64,000 nucleotides of DNA, taken from assembly GCF_040939455.1 (NCBI RefSeq), contig NC_134109.1:55394001-55458000 (forward strand), read 5' to 3'. The notes under the pieces are model-generated. The model had not been told where the DNA came from. It ran no database searches and saw nothing but the letters and a program-made list of their open reading frames with translations. This document shows, piece by piece, positions 11,440 through 24,039 of this stretch. This stretch comes from Microcebus murinus (Eukaryota > Chordata > Mammalia > Primates > Cheirogaleidae). Within the stretch, counting starts at the first letter, position 1. Each line of letters begins with the position of its first letter. Made by a program: the position numbers and the translations under genes.

Positions 11440-13345
11440 TTTTTCTTTTTTTAAACTTTTTATGTTTTAAAAAAATTATTATGGGTACATTGTACCCTAT
11501 AGGTAATTTTTCATCCCTCACCCCATCCCACCCTCCCTTCTGAGTCAACAATGTCCCTTAAACCACTCTGATGATCAGGTACACCCATTGTTTAGCTCCC
11601 AATTATAAGTGAGAATATGCAGTATTTGTTTTTCTATTCCTGAGACACTTCACTTAGGATAATGACCTCCAATTCCATCCAAGTTGCTGCAAAAGACATT
11701 ATTTCATTTTTTTAATGGCTGAGTAGTATTTCATGCAGTATAGATATACCATATTTTCTTTATTCACTCATCAGTTGATGGGCAATTGGTTTGATTCCCT
11801 ATATTTGCAATTGTGAATCATTCTGAAATAAACATACAAATGCAGGTGCCTTTATTATATAATGACTCTTTTCCTTTGGGTAGATACTAAGCAGTTGGAT
11901 TTCTGGGTCAATTGGCAGGTCTACTTTTAGTCATTTGAGGAATCCCCACACTGTTTTTTACAGAGGTTGCATGAATTTACATTCCCACCAGCAATATATA
12001 AGCATTCTCTTTTCACCACATCTACACCAACCTCTATTGTTTTTTGACTTTTTAATAATGACCATTTTGACAGGGTAAGGTGGTTTTCTCATTGTGATTT
12101 TAATTTGAATTTCCCAAATGATTAGCAATGTTGAACCCTTTTTCATGTTTCTTTGGCCATTTATATATCTTCTTTTCAAAAATGCCTATTCATGTCTTTT
12201 GCCCACTTTTTAATGGGATTATTTGTATTTTCTTATGGATTTGAGTTCCTTGTAGAGGAACTCCACAGGGAACTCTACAGTCTAGATGTTATTCCTTTAT
12301 CAGGTGTATAGTTTGCAAATATCTTCTCCAATTCTATAGGTTATTTACTCTGTTGATTATTTCTTTTGGGATGAAATTTTTAATTCAAATTTTAAGTTCC
12401 ATTTATTTTTGTTTTTGTGGTTTTTGCTTTTGGAGTCTTAGTCATAAATTCCCTGTTTATGCCAATGTCCAGAAGAGTTTTACCAACATTTTCCTCTAGA
12501 ATTTTTATGATTTTAGGTCTTACATTTAAGTCTTAATCCATCTTGAGTTAATTTTTGTATATGGTGAGAGACCGAGATCCAGGTTCATTCTTCTACATGC
12601 TTCTCTACAATTTTCCCAGCACTATTTATTGAATAGAACATCATTTCTCCAAAGTACTCTTTTGTCAAGGACTAGTTGGTTGTAGGTATATGGTTTTATT
12701 TCTGGGTTCTCTATTCTGTTGCATTAACCTATGTGTCAACTCTTACACAAGTACCATGCTGTTTTGGTGACTATAGCCTTGTAGCATAAATTGCAGTTAG
12801 GTAATGTGATGCCTCCAGATTTGTTCTTTTTGCTTAGAATTGCTTTTACTATTCTGGCTTTTTTTGATTCTATATAAAATTTAGGATTGCTCTTTTTCTA
12901 ATTCTGTGAAAAAATAACATCACCATTTTGATGGGAATTGCATTGAATCTTTAAATCACTTTGAGTATCATGGACACTTTAACAATATTGATTCTTCCAA
13001 TCCATATGATTGGGATTGTTTTTTATTTGTTTGTGTCATCTATGATTTCTTTTATCAGTGTTTTGTAGTTCTCCTTGTAGAGATCTTTCACCTTCTTGGT
13101 TAAGTATAATCCTAGGTGTTTTCTTTCATTTTTACACCTATTGTGAATGATAATTGAACTCTTGATTTGATTCTTAGCTTGGCTCTTATCACTGTATAGA
13201 AATGGTACTGATTTGTGTGCTTTAATTTCATAACTTGAGACTTAATTGCATTTGCTTGTCAATTCTAAAAGTATTTTAGAAGAGTCTATAGGTTTTTCTA
13301 GATATAACATCATATGATTAACAAACAGAGGTAGTCAACTTTTAT
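11440..13345 (-). mobile_element. L1 3' half (3'UTR to ORF2 RT region), antisense, second copy
   Basis: A second antisense LINE-1 starts with its T-rich (poly-A complement) and 3'UTR ('gggtacattgtaccctatag', 'tcccaattataagtgagaat'). It repeats the same ORF2 segments already seen in the copy to its left ('cttcacttaggataatgacc', 'tttgggtagatactaagcag', 'cccagcactatttattgaat'), which proves two separate insertions. It runs on through 'accatgctgttttggtgact' to about 13345. Only broken frames remain, for example 11958-12179. Confidence 0.85.
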
Positions 13346-14877
13346 CTCAAAGAAAAGTAACAAAACAAACTCTATACTTTAACTCTACCCATGTACACTT
13401 TGACTTTTTGATGTTCCGATTTACATTTTTTATACTACCTACTTATTAACCAAATGTTATAGTTATTATTTTTAATAGTTTTGTCTTTTAGTGTTCATAT
13501 TTAAAATATAAGTGGTTTACTTACCTCAATTACAGTATTAAAATATTCCAAATTTGTCTCTTTTATTTTTTTTTACCATTATGTTTAATATCTGCTAATG
13601 CTTTCTTGTTACATGTCAACATCCATTTCTTTCATACTGAAGAACTCCCTTTACCTTTTCTTGTAAGACAAATTTGGGGTTGATGAATTCCCTAAGCTTA
13701 TGTATGTCTAGGGAAGTTTTTATCTTTCCTTTATATTTGAAGGATATCTTTCCTGGGTAGAATACTTTTAGTTGGCCACTTTTTCCCTCAGCACTTTGAA
13801 TATAACATACCACTTTCTCCTGGCCTGCAATGTTTCTGGTGAGAAATCTGCTGAAAGCCTTATTGGGGTTCTGTTGAATGTGATATGTTCCTTTTCTCTT
13901 GCTGCCTTGAGTATTATTTCTTTTTCTTTGGGTTTTGCTAACTTGATTATAATGTTCCTTGAGGATTTTCTTTTTTAGTTGAATTCATTTGGTGAGCTTT
14001 GAGCTTCCTGTACCTAATACTGTCATCTTTTTCCAGATTTGCAAAACTTTCTGCTGTTATTTTGTTATTATGTTTACTCCCATTCAGGGAAAAAGGTATA
14101 GTGAACACTAGAACTACACTTGAAATAACTCATTGCTATGCCATTTTTTCCAAGCATATATAAGACTTATACTGAGCCCCAAATGATAAACATTGCCCTG
14201 GAACTCTGTGGCTGCCCTGCTATTGTTACTTAGTCTGGGAAAGATTAAAGCAGTTACTGGAACTTAATCTCAGCCTTTCAGATGTGTCTGTGCTGAGGAA
14301 AGGCTCCATATGAGCACCTGGGCTTTGTGAGGGAAAAAATTGGCCAGAGATTTTCAAACCTTCCCACAGATTGTGTTCCCTTCATTGTTACAGCTCTGGT
14401 CAGTCACTTCAACATGTCATCCTTGCTAAGTGGAGCACAGAGTAGTCACCAAGATCTTCACATCAGTCACTGCAATTAGTGTCCTGCTCTTTGTTCCCAG
14501 TTCACCCCAGATGGTTCAGCCCTCTTTCACTCCCATGGAACAAGACCAGAGTGGGATTCCCATAAAGATTCCCAGACTGATGAGAAGATCAGATATCTAC
14601 CTCCAATTTCCTCCTCTCACCTCATAAACCGCAGCTGAAGGGAAATCCTCTGTGAGTGGAATTATGCCAGATTAGAGGATGGGGCAGCACAGTCTTAAAA
14701 ATGATCATTTTTCTTACCAGTCACAACTCTCTAAATTCTGTGAAACTAATCATTTTCTCCATGTTTCCCTGAATTCTAGTGAAGTCAAGGTGGTATTTTT
14801 GTCTTTTAATAGTTTCTAGTTGTATTTTTGTGGGGAGAATAATACTGGGTTATCTTCTATTCTGCCACACTTTTGAT
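13346..14877 (-). mobile_element. L1M 5'UTR, antisense
   Basis: Matches the antisense of the L1M 5' region: 'gaagaactccctttaccttt', 'gttgatgaattccctaagc', 'agcactttgaatataacata', 'actttctcctggcctgcaat'. The right end reads 'attctgccacacttttgatg'. On the minus strand this becomes a CAAAAGTGTGGCAGAATAGA-like text, resembling the 'caagatggcagaatagaag' start of L1 5' ends, so 14877 is probably close to a true L1 5' terminus. The same family recurs at 18473-20960. Assignment to the 5'UTR rather than another L1 part is from memory. Confidence 0.65.
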
Positions 14878-14879
14878 GT

Positions 14880-15553
14880 CTCCCTTAATTTTTCTTTTGA
14901 TTTCTTATTTGACCTATTGGTTCTTCAGGAACATGTTGTTTAACATCCATATATTTGTTAATTTTCCAAGATTTCCCCTATTACTGATTTCTAGTTCATA
15001 CCATAGTAGTTGGAAATAATACAAAGTATAATTTCAACTTTTTGGATGTGTTGAGGCTTGTTTTGAAGTCTAACATATGGTCTATCATGGAAAATGTTCC
15101 ATGTGTGCTAGAAAAGATTGTATCTACTGATAATGTTGAAAAGTTCTATATATGTCTGTTAGGTCTATTTGACCTAAGGTGCAGTTCATGCCTACTACTC
15201 TCATATTAATTTTCTGTATGGTTAATTTATTCATTGCTGAAAGTGGAATGTTGAAGTCTTCTACTATTATTGTATTGCTATCTATCTCTTCCTTCATGTC
15301 AATTAACATTTGCTTTACAGATTTAGGTGTTCCAATGCTGGGTGCATATATGCTTGTAATTGTTATATCCTCTTGATGAATTTATCCCCTTACCATTAAC
15401 TAATGACCATCTTTGTCCCTTGTACCAGTTTTTGACTTGAAGTCTATTTTATTCAATAGCAGTATAGCCACCCTTGCTCTCTGTTAGTTATTATTTGCAT
15501 AGAATATCTCCTTCCATCCTTTCACTTTCAGCTTGCATGTGTTGATAAAGCTA
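14880..15553 (-). mobile_element. L1 ORF2 endonuclease fragment, antisense
   Basis: The minus-strand frame 15309-15124 reads as the L1 apurinic-type endonuclease domain. It contains the stretch around 'SNTIIVEDFNIPLS' and later 'QKIN...QIDLTDIYRTFQH'. The family motif is GDFN; here Gly is replaced by Glu, while Asp and Asn (coded at 15250-15261) remain. The frame is short and bounded by stops, so this is a dead fragment. It ends abruptly at about 15553, where a plus-strand L1 5' end begins. Confidence 0.8.
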
Positions 15554-15556
15554 AAA

Positions 15557-17330
15557 TGGGGGTGGGAGGACAAGATGGGTGACTAAAAACATTGCTCGCC
15601 AAACTGACTGGGGGCGGGTTAGATTTCAGATAAAAGAGAGGGGAGAAGAGACACAGATTGGGTGCAGATCATACAGAGAGGTACTGGAGCTTGCTGGGAA
15701 CCTCACACAGGAAAATTGTGAAGCAGAAAAGATAGAAGATAAAAGAAAAAAAGATATCAACGAGGATTGAACCCAGAGAGGCTCTGAACCCAGTGAAAGG
15801 ATAAGGAGAAACCCCTCTCTCCCTTCCATGAGCCTTTAGTGACCAATAGGCTACCAAGTTTTTTGGAAGCTTCTCTACCCCCATTAGACCAGACACAGAG
15901 GCAGCATGGAATAATGGCAAGAACTTACATGATCCCAGAGTTTGATCATTCAGTGTGGGGCTCTCCTTCAAGGAGAGTGTCACAAGAGGCCGGAGAACAA
16001 GCTTTCTTCCATTCAGATGATTCCTCCCATTCCCTTGCCCTAACCACTGCAACCAGGAGTGCAGTTTGAGCTGAGAAGTTGTCAAATGGCCCCTTCTCCT
16101 TGGTGATCATGTACTGCAGGCTGAGGTTCCCACAGAGACAGGGTCCCCCATGCCTTTACCTTTGGGTGCCTGCAATGGACCCAGGGTGTCCGATTTGTGA
16201 GCTCCCTCCCTGCCAGCCTTTCAAGGAATTGTACACCAGAAGATCAGACAAACATACAGACACCATGACCCTCATAATCAAGTGGGTTACTGGGAACACA
16301 GAGGGGAGGTCTAGGAGCAGCACTTGGGGGATGAGTAAGTCCACATGGACAGAACTTATGGGGAGAAATCTGTGGGGTTCTGAGATGTGGCAAACTGAGA
16401 GAGTGCCCACTCCCCAGCAGGAAAACTGCTCTGTTGGATTAGGATGGATCCTTCTGTGGCAAAGACACTGCCCCCAGGAGCTATAGATACCAGGAACAGT
16501 GCATCCAGGCACTCAGGCTGATCAGAAGCTGCAGTTCCTCCCCAACTCATTCTAACAAGGAAAGAAGTTTGAGCCAAGAATGCACCTGCTGCTTCGCTCC
16601 AGCAGGTGCATTCTCCAGGCTGAGACTTCCACAGACAGTGGAGCCCATGCCTCTTTCCTTGAAGAATTATAGTAGACCCATAGTACACAGTATGAGAGCT
16701 CCCTACACACTGGCATTTTGTAGAGACACATGGTAGCAGGTCAGACATGCAGGCTGGGGAAATGTTTGAGACTCAGACAGCCATATTGTGAATCTCACAT
16801 GGCTCAGTCTCCACAAGCAGACTTTCTGGTTGTGTGAGGCCACTTCAACCCCTCCCTGGTAGCTTTCCCCAGAAGGTGGGGGCAGAGCTTTTAACCCTGC
16901 CAAAACAGCTACCTTGCCAGCTGCTGTGGAGCTTAAGGGCAGGTTCACCCAACCCAGCCCCTCCCAGCTTCTCTCTCCCAACACACCTTCACTGCAGCAC
17001 AGAATAAGGACTCAGCTGGAAGTTCCAAGTCCCTACCCATCACTTGGGGCATCTGAATGCTCCACTTGAGGAGCATGAGAAAGTCAGAAGTCTCAAAAAT
17101 AATACTAGAGCTTGTTTCTTCTGGCAAGCACCACTTATTGGCAGGGAGGTCAATTTGCTTGGGTATTTAGAGAGCATCTACTTACTCGATCATGATGAGA
17201 TCAATTCTGACTCACAAGCACTACCTACTGTCTCAGATATTAAACTGGGCATACCAGTATAATTCACACAGCTAAAAAGTCCACAGTGCTGGGGAAAGAG
17301 AAAGAATTTCACCTTTATGTGTATAGAGCT
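15557..17330 (+). mobile_element. L1 5'UTR-like GC-rich region, sense, with monomer-like internal repeat
   Basis: It starts 'gggggtgggaggacaagatg', close to the canonical L1 5' start (GGGGGAGGAGCCAAGATGG). It is GC-richer than its surroundings and carries overlapping chance frames on both strands (up to 138 codons) with no domain. Internally, text around 16064-16200 recurs about 500 bp later, around 16567-16705. Shared elements include 'agtttgag', 'caggctgag.ttcccacagaga', 'cccatgcctttacc/cccatgcctctttcc' and 'gagctccct'. This suggests two diverged monomers of a promoter repeat. The region ends near 17330, at an inverted ORF2 fragment. Confidence 0.55.
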
Positions 17331-17334
17331 TTTC

Positions 17335-17480
17335 ATAGTATTCATAGATGATATTTTTTATTTCCATGGTATCGAGTTGTAATTTCTTCTTTTTCATTCC
17401 TGATTGAGCTTATTAACATCCTTTCTTTTCTGTTTCTTATTAATCTAGCAAGAAGCATGTCAATTTTGTTTAATTTTTTT
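17335..17480 (-). mobile_element. L1 ORF2 fragment, antisense
   Basis: Antisense L1 ORF2 reverse-transcriptase-region text ('tttatttccatggtatcgag', 'attaatctagcaagaagcat', 'tcaattttgtttaa'), about 145 bp. It abuts the sense fragment at 17484 head to head, as expected for the inverted 5' part of a twin-primed insertion or for a later inversion. Confidence 0.65.
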
Positions 17481-17483
17481 AAG

Positions 17484-18472
17484 GCTATAGTAATCAAAAT
17501 AGCATGGTATTGGCACAAGAACAGAGACATAGACCAATGGAACAGAACTGAGAACCCAGATAGAAAACCATCCTCATAGAGCCATCTAATCTTTGACAAA
17601 GTGGACAAACACATACACGGAGGAAAAGAATCCTTATGCAATAAATGGTGCTGGGAAAATTGGATAGCCACATGGAGAAGACCGAAACAGGATCTGTGCC
17701 TTTCGCCTCTCACAAAAATCAATTCACGGTGAATAACAGACTTAAACCTAAGGCATGAAACTATCAGAATTCTAGAAGCAATTGTTGGAAAAACTCTTAC
17801 AGATGTTGGACTTGGCAAAGAATTTATGAAGAAGACCCAAAGGCAATCAGAGCAACAACAAACATAAATAAATGGGACCTGATCAAATTGAAAAGCTTAT
17901 GCACCACCAAGGAAACTATCATGAGAGCAAATGGACAACCTACAGAATGGGAGAAAATATTTGCATGTTACACACCTGATAAAGGGCCAATAACTAGAAT
18001 CTCTACAGAACTCAGGAATATCAGCAAGAAAAAAAATCAAACAGCCCTATCAAAAAGTGGCCAGATGACATGAACAGAAACTTTTCAAAAGAAGACAGAA
18101 TAATGGCCAACAAACATATGGAAAAATGCTCAACATCTCTAATCATCAGGGAAATGCAAATAAAAATCACAATGAAATGTCACTTATCTCCAGTGAGAAT
18201 GGCCCTTATCACAAAGTACCAAAACAATAAATGTTGGCATAGATGTGGAGAGATAGAACACTTGTACACTGCTGGTGGGACTGCAAACTAGTACAACCTC
18301 TGTAGAAAGTAATATGGAGATACCTCAAAGAGCTACAAGCAGAACTACCATTTGATCCAGCAATCCCATTACTGGGCATCAACCTGAAATAACAAAAAAC
18401 ATTCTATAAAAGAGACATCTGTACTCCAATGTTCATAGCAACACAATTCAGAATTGTGAAGATGTGGAAACA
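17484..18472 (+). mobile_element. L1 ORF2 C-terminal region, sense
   Basis: Sense-strand L1 ORF2 3' half: 'agcatggtattggcacaaga', 'aaatggtgctgggaaaattg', 'aaatgggacctgatcaaatt', 'aaaagtggccagatgacatg', 'actgctggtgggactgcaaa', 'ccagcaatcccattactggg'. Two short frames (17888-18073 and 18070-18291) retain pieces of the protein, with stops and shifts between them. The copy stops before the end of ORF2 and lacks a 3'UTR and poly(A). It was cut off where the antisense L1 5' region begins at about 18473. Confidence 0.9.
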
Positions 18473-20960
18473 TAAATTTACCTTTGCCAGTGAGTTTTAT
18501 ACTTTCATATGTTTTCATTATAGTAACTATCACCCTTTTACTTCTAGTTGAAACATTCCCTAAAGAACTTCTCATAAGGTTGGTCTTGTGGTGAATTCCC
18601 TCGGCTTTTGCTTTTCTGAGAAAGATTTTATTTCCCTTTTATTTCTGAAGAACACCTTTACAGGCTATCATATTCTTGATTGGAAGTTTTTTTCTTTAAG
18701 CAATTTGAATATATTATCTCATTCTTTTCTTGCCTATAAGAATTCTGCTCATAAATCCACTGTTAGTCTAATGGGAATTTTCTTGTATGTCACTTGACAC
18801 TCTTCATTTGCTGCTTTAAAATTTCTGTCTTTGACATTTTGATTATAATGTGCCTAGGTGAGGGCCTCTTTAGGTTGAACATATTTGGTAACTTTTAAGG
18901 TTCATAAATATGGACACCTATATTTTCTACATAGTTGGGGAATTTTCCAGAATTATTTTTTATAAGCTTTTTGTGCTCCCCAATTCTTCTCCCTCTAGAA
19001 TCCCACAGTGAAAATATTTGTTTACATAGTGGTCTCCCTTAAGTCCTATAGGCATTCTTCACTCTTTTTTATTCTTCTTCTTTTTCTCCCAATAAGTTAT
19101 TTCAAAAATCTATGTTCAAATTCAAATATTCTTTCTGTTTAATCTGCTAATTGAAACTCTCAATTGTATTGTTTATTTTATTCACTGAGTTCTTAAGCTC
19201 TAAGATTTCTGTTTCTTTTATATGATAGCCATGTCTTTGTTGAATTTCTCATTCAGATCATAATTTTTTCCATGATCTTACTGAATTGTCTGTTTTCTCT
19301 TATATATGATTGAGTTTCTTTAGGATAATTTTTTTAATTCCTTTTCAGGGACTTCATAGTTTTCCATTTCTTTGAGGTCATTTACTAGTGACATTTTGTG
19401 TTCCTTTGGTAGTGTAATATTATCTTGCTTTTTCACGTTTCTTATAACCCCGCCTTAATAGCTATATATATATATCTGGTAAAACAGCCACTTCTCACAA
19501 TTTTATAGAGCATTTGTTTTTGTAGTAAAAGACTTTCCCATGCAGGTGGGTCCTAGCATGTCTGTTGGGCAGAATGCATTTGCACTGGTTCCAGCTAGGT
19601 ATAGTAGTACAGTCTCTGTGCAGCTTCTTCATCTATAATCAACATCAGTGATGGCTGTGGGTACCTCAGTGGCCTAGCCTGCAAGAGTTTAGGCATCAAT
19701 AGTGACACAGTAGATTGTTACGATTTTTAATGACATGGGCTTTAGAGATCCTTCTGTTCTTGTTTTCCCCACAGTGGGGAGACTTAGCTGAGGTGCTCTG
19801 TCTTGGGGTTGAATCTGACATGGGCCACAGGCAACCTCAGCAGCACTGTTCCAGTGCACAGGTACTCAGAGTGTCTATGGACTTGGGGTCCTTGGCTAAG
19901 TATCTTGTTAAACTAATGTGGCACATGTGACACAAGTGTAGATTCACTCTCTAAGGCTTAGATGGATTGCACCTTTCCCACCAACCCGAGAATTGTGACT
20001 CGTAGGGATTCCCTCGCAGCTCAGGCCAAGAAGAAAGGAATGTCACTGTGACTCTGATCCAGGGGGGTCTGGACACAGCACTGGCACAGATCCTGGGAGG
20101 AAGAAGTTCCAGATGTTCAAGCCCTGGGGAGAAGGGTACAGCTGCAATTTGAGTTCCAGAGCCAAGAAAACACAGTGGCAACTCAGACATCAGGAGTGGG
20201 AGTAGCATGTAGAGGTGACTATAAACCCTGGAGTGACAAGACACAATGGTGACCCAGGTTCTGAGGCCAGATGCAGTGACAGAAAGGACCAAGGAATGGT
20301 GAAACAACTGTGGCTTGGGCTCCAGGAGGCAGGGAACAGCACAATTATGGCTTCATTCCCCAGGCAGATGGGGTGTCTCAGCATCTAAGACTCCAGAGGG
20401 TTGGTCCAGATCCAAAGAGGTGGAGCATTGCAGGTATTCAGTCCAGAGGGCAGGGTAATATAGAGTAGCAAAGGTTATGTTTCCCTGGGCAGGGGACAGA
20501 TGCCACACAGGCTTGAGCACCAATGCTGTTGCTGCTCCCCTGGGCAAAAGCTCCAATTCTGTGGGGCCAAGACACTGGGTTGGTTCAAGTGCCAAGGGGG
20601 AGGACAGCTTCTCTGCTGCTCCAGAGCACCTGATCCCAGAGGGACAGGGCTCTGTAGTTGTAGCTGCTCCCTTAGGCAAAGCCTTGTTTCCCTGGGGGCA
20701 CAGCAGTGCGTTAGTTCAGATGTTGATGGGGTGTGACTGCTTTGCCAGCTCAGGTGCAGCTTCTGTGCTGGGCCAGACCACCTGTTCTTTGGGACTTAGG
20801 GCACCATATGGGATTGGGTGTCAGGGTTATGGCTGTTCTGCTGGGCCTAGACTCCAGGTGGCCAGGGGCTACTGGGATGTGGGAAATAGAGTACAGTCTG
20901 CTCCCAGGTTTGCTTTGCTCAGATTTCTTATTTTATGTGTGTAAATGCAAGTTACTACTC
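18473..20960 (-). mobile_element. L1M 5'UTR, antisense, long copy with GC-rich promoter end
   Basis: The left part repeats the family seen at 13346-14877 ('ccagtgagttttatactttc', 'ggtgaattccctcggctttt', 'gattataatgtgcctaggtg', 'tctttgaggtcatttactag'). The right part, 19530-20940, is GC-rich and full of overlapping chance frames (up to 155 codons) with no domain. In L1 orientation the right end is the 5' terminus. The same short phrases recur in the GC-rich part ('tccagagggttggtccagat', 'gctgctcccctgggcaaa' and 'gctgctcccttaggcaaa'), consistent with tandem promoter-like subrepeats. Confidence 0.6.
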
Positions 20961-23900
20961 TACTAGACAGGGTACCCTGCACCACAGCTTGCTTGTTACC
21001 AAACTATCAAGCTTTTAAAATTTCAGTGTAACTATTAGTTACTCTAGAAAAATTTCCTTAACTCCCTAGACTAGGTTAAGCACCCTGAAAGAAAAGCCCT
21101 CTTTAGTAACACATAATGTACTCATTACTAATGTAAGCTCTATGACTGAGGAAAATGTCCATCTTGCTTTCTACAGCTCTCGATCAATAGTTTTTGAACT
21201 GCATCAATATATCTTAATCATATACTAAGGGAATTCAATAACATTTTTACTCCTCAGCCTTATCTGAAAGCAAAGATCATACAAAAGCTTGGCTACTTAG
21301 AACAGTTAAATAGCAGACGTGCACATAAGACAATCTTTTAGCTTTGTCACAAAAATAAATCTGGGCACAATTTTTGTTTCAACTCTAGAGCACACAATTG
21401 AAATTAAGCCTGAGACGATCCTTATTTTTCCAGAAGCATCCATCTACCACATCATAGAGCCATTGACCCCCTCCACTATGGTAGATAAAGTGAGCGAGGA
21501 AAATGTGATTGAGAACCCAAGTGTAGACAAGCACCAGAGTATTGGGAGCAGAGGGAGGAGGAAGGGGATGCTGAGTGGGCATGTCTGCCTTTAACTCTCC
21601 TGAATGCACTTTTCCACACCCAAGATGGACTGGTGCAGATGGGACAACCCCACCCCCACCCCTGGAGCCCAGCTCTTTAACTATCCCACTAGCCTTTACT
21701 GCTTAGATGATGAAATGGGAAGAACAACAGAGATTCCTTTTCTCAGGGGACTATTTTCAGAAAAAAACAAGTAATTATATGTATCAGTCTTGAATACTGT
21801 ATCAGATTTGAAAATTCCTGAGGATTCTCTTAAGCCTGACATTTCTTTGCATTAATATCTATATGAAAACAAAAAGTAAACTTTAATGCTTTTCCCTTGC
21901 AACACACCATATTTTTTTCTCATTTTTGTTTCCCTCAAAACACTATATTTATTTTTTCCCATATTGTTCTCTTCTCAGATTTTTCTGATTTGGTTTCCAG
22001 TCCTAACTTGGGTTCATCTCTTCATGTACTTCTTGACATTGATCAAATGTCATGTATGTTTTGTTTCAATTTTCAGCCCAGGACCCTCTCCTGAATCACA
22101 TCGTGACACTTGACACTGTTCTAGCCTCCTATCCACCTGGACTTATCTAAGCACACACCTCTGCTGACACTGGATTTATGTTTTATGTTCTCTCCTGGCT
22201 CTTAGAAATGATTACCTTGATTTAGATGAACTCTCCATTTCCTGTTTGGTAGTAATCACTTAGTTTTCAATTCATTGGAAATTAATCTATAATTGGTGAA
22301 ACTTTTGGCAGATTTGTCTATCAGGTTCCAATCCTGTCAAAACTACATATCTGATGTATCTTATACGGATTCATCAAAAAGGGAACTGATGTGGAATTAG
22401 AGTGGCTGGGTTGCCGGAACTACTGATCCTCTACCAATTACATTCATTCCATTTTCTTCACTCCTTGCTCATATATTTTGGATGAATGTTCACTATGTAG
22501 AATTATAATGGTATAATGGGAACCATCCTCCTAAGTGTCAATAAATGCTTTGCTGATTAAACTTTGAGGTTGTTATTTTGTTCTAAGTATTTGCATAAAA
22601 TCAACTATTTTACACATAATGAAAACTCGACAAATATTTGTTGAATTAAATCAAATGTTTTCTAAATACTCAGCTTTAAACAAGTCTGAAGTATAAAATA
22701 CATGGTGGCATTATTTTGCATTTGATGTGGAGCCAGTCCTTCTGTAGCCTGTAACCTTTTATGTAGGCTATAATCACACGGTTCTATTTTGGAACTTGGA
22801 CAATCACAAGGCTGGAGATCACTTTGAAATCAACCAGCTTTTCACACAGCTGCTGTACCGCCTTGTGCAATATTTTAGATATGGGGAATATTCAGTTGGA
22901 ACATGCAGACTCTATGAAATGATGTATTGAAAATGCAGATAGCTCCCCAACATGGTTAGGAGAAAAATGCTTCACATTTGCAAAATATTTTGATATAATC
23001 TTAGTACCTGAAAATATCTACAAGGGTTGACAAAATGATTATAGTTGTTTCAGATCATTAAAATCCGTAGGGAAACTACCTCTGGTATAAACAAAGCAGC
23101 TTTTCAGAATAATTCACCTTCAGGTAGTACTTGAGGATCCTGTGAACTGTCAACAGAGACATCTTCCTAAATGGTAAGAAATTTTAAAGATACGAATGAA
23201 ACACATATCTCAGTATTAGTTATGAATGACTGGTAAGTTCTTGTGTGATACCAAGATGGTTTGGGGTTGTATATAAGCACAGCATCTGGCATCAACCCAT
23301 GAGCTGATCTACAGCCAGAGTTTCTGTTGTTGACATCTTTTTCTCCCAACTGTATGTCACATCGGGCTCTGCTGTTTGTAAGGATCCCTCTAAAAGGTGT
23401 CTCAAAACAAAGGTGTCCAAGGAAAAAGATAAAAGGGTTTTGTAAACAAAAACTTTTAGAGAATACAGGTTTCTGTATCTACATCTGGGTAAGTCGCAAC
23501 ACATTTTAAAATCCGTGGCAAATTCTACAGTTAAGAAATCATTTAACTTTATTTCACCTCATAGTTCCTTCTTGTGTACTTTCACTTAACATTATTAATG
23601 TCTTATGGACATAATTTTCTTTACACACTTTGTGAGATGCTGTTCTAGAATGTAATCCACAAAGAGGATATCCTGAAGATTTTAAGTTATTCTACCCTTT
23701 TCATTGAATTGAGAAATACTAGAATGCCCTTTGGGCCCAAGAGTGTCTTTATTACATGCTCCAGGATTTGCAAACCACTGGCTTAATTGAATAATCCATT
23801 ATGGGCTCTTCTCCGAATCCAATTTTTATAGCTACTAAAAAGTTACTTTCTTGCTAAATGCAGAACTCCAAAAATTCTCTGACATGGATTCTACAATTAA

Positions 23901-24039
23901 AGATATTGGCCTGCCAATTCGTTAATTTTCTGGAACTTCTCCCTTGAGGAAAGAACAACTTTTACCTTGTTGTTTTAGAATAAAATTTATTATTGGCATT
24001 TGTTCAATATGTTCACTTAGTTTTAGGATTGTTTTAATG
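20961..24039. other. Unassigned DNA between L1 cluster and L2
   Basis: No repeat or gene that I can name. The 91-codon plus frame at 21319-21594 has no recognisable domain and overlaps a minus-strand frame. A TATAA-like string (gtatataagc) lies at 23269-23278, but no supporting promoter elements are visible. Confidence 0.45.

Noticed and set aside
15669..16085. 138-codon minus frame, with others at 16079-16486 and 16356-16748
   Set aside because: All are overlapping frames in one GC-rich L1 5'UTR, with no domain and no consistent strand.
17342..17818. 158-codon open frame on the minus strand
   Set aside because: It spans the head-to-head L1 junction and reads mostly antisense to a recognisable sense L1 ORF2, so it is a shadow frame.
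20477..20944. 155-codon open frame on the plus strand, the longest GC-rich frame on that strand
   Set aside because: It lies in the GC-rich antisense L1 5'UTR, overlaps long frames on both strands, is low in complexity (C, G, S, A) and has no domain. Stop codons are rare there only because of GC content.
23269..23278. TATA-like string gtatataagc
   Set aside because: No other promoter element or downstream exon to support it.
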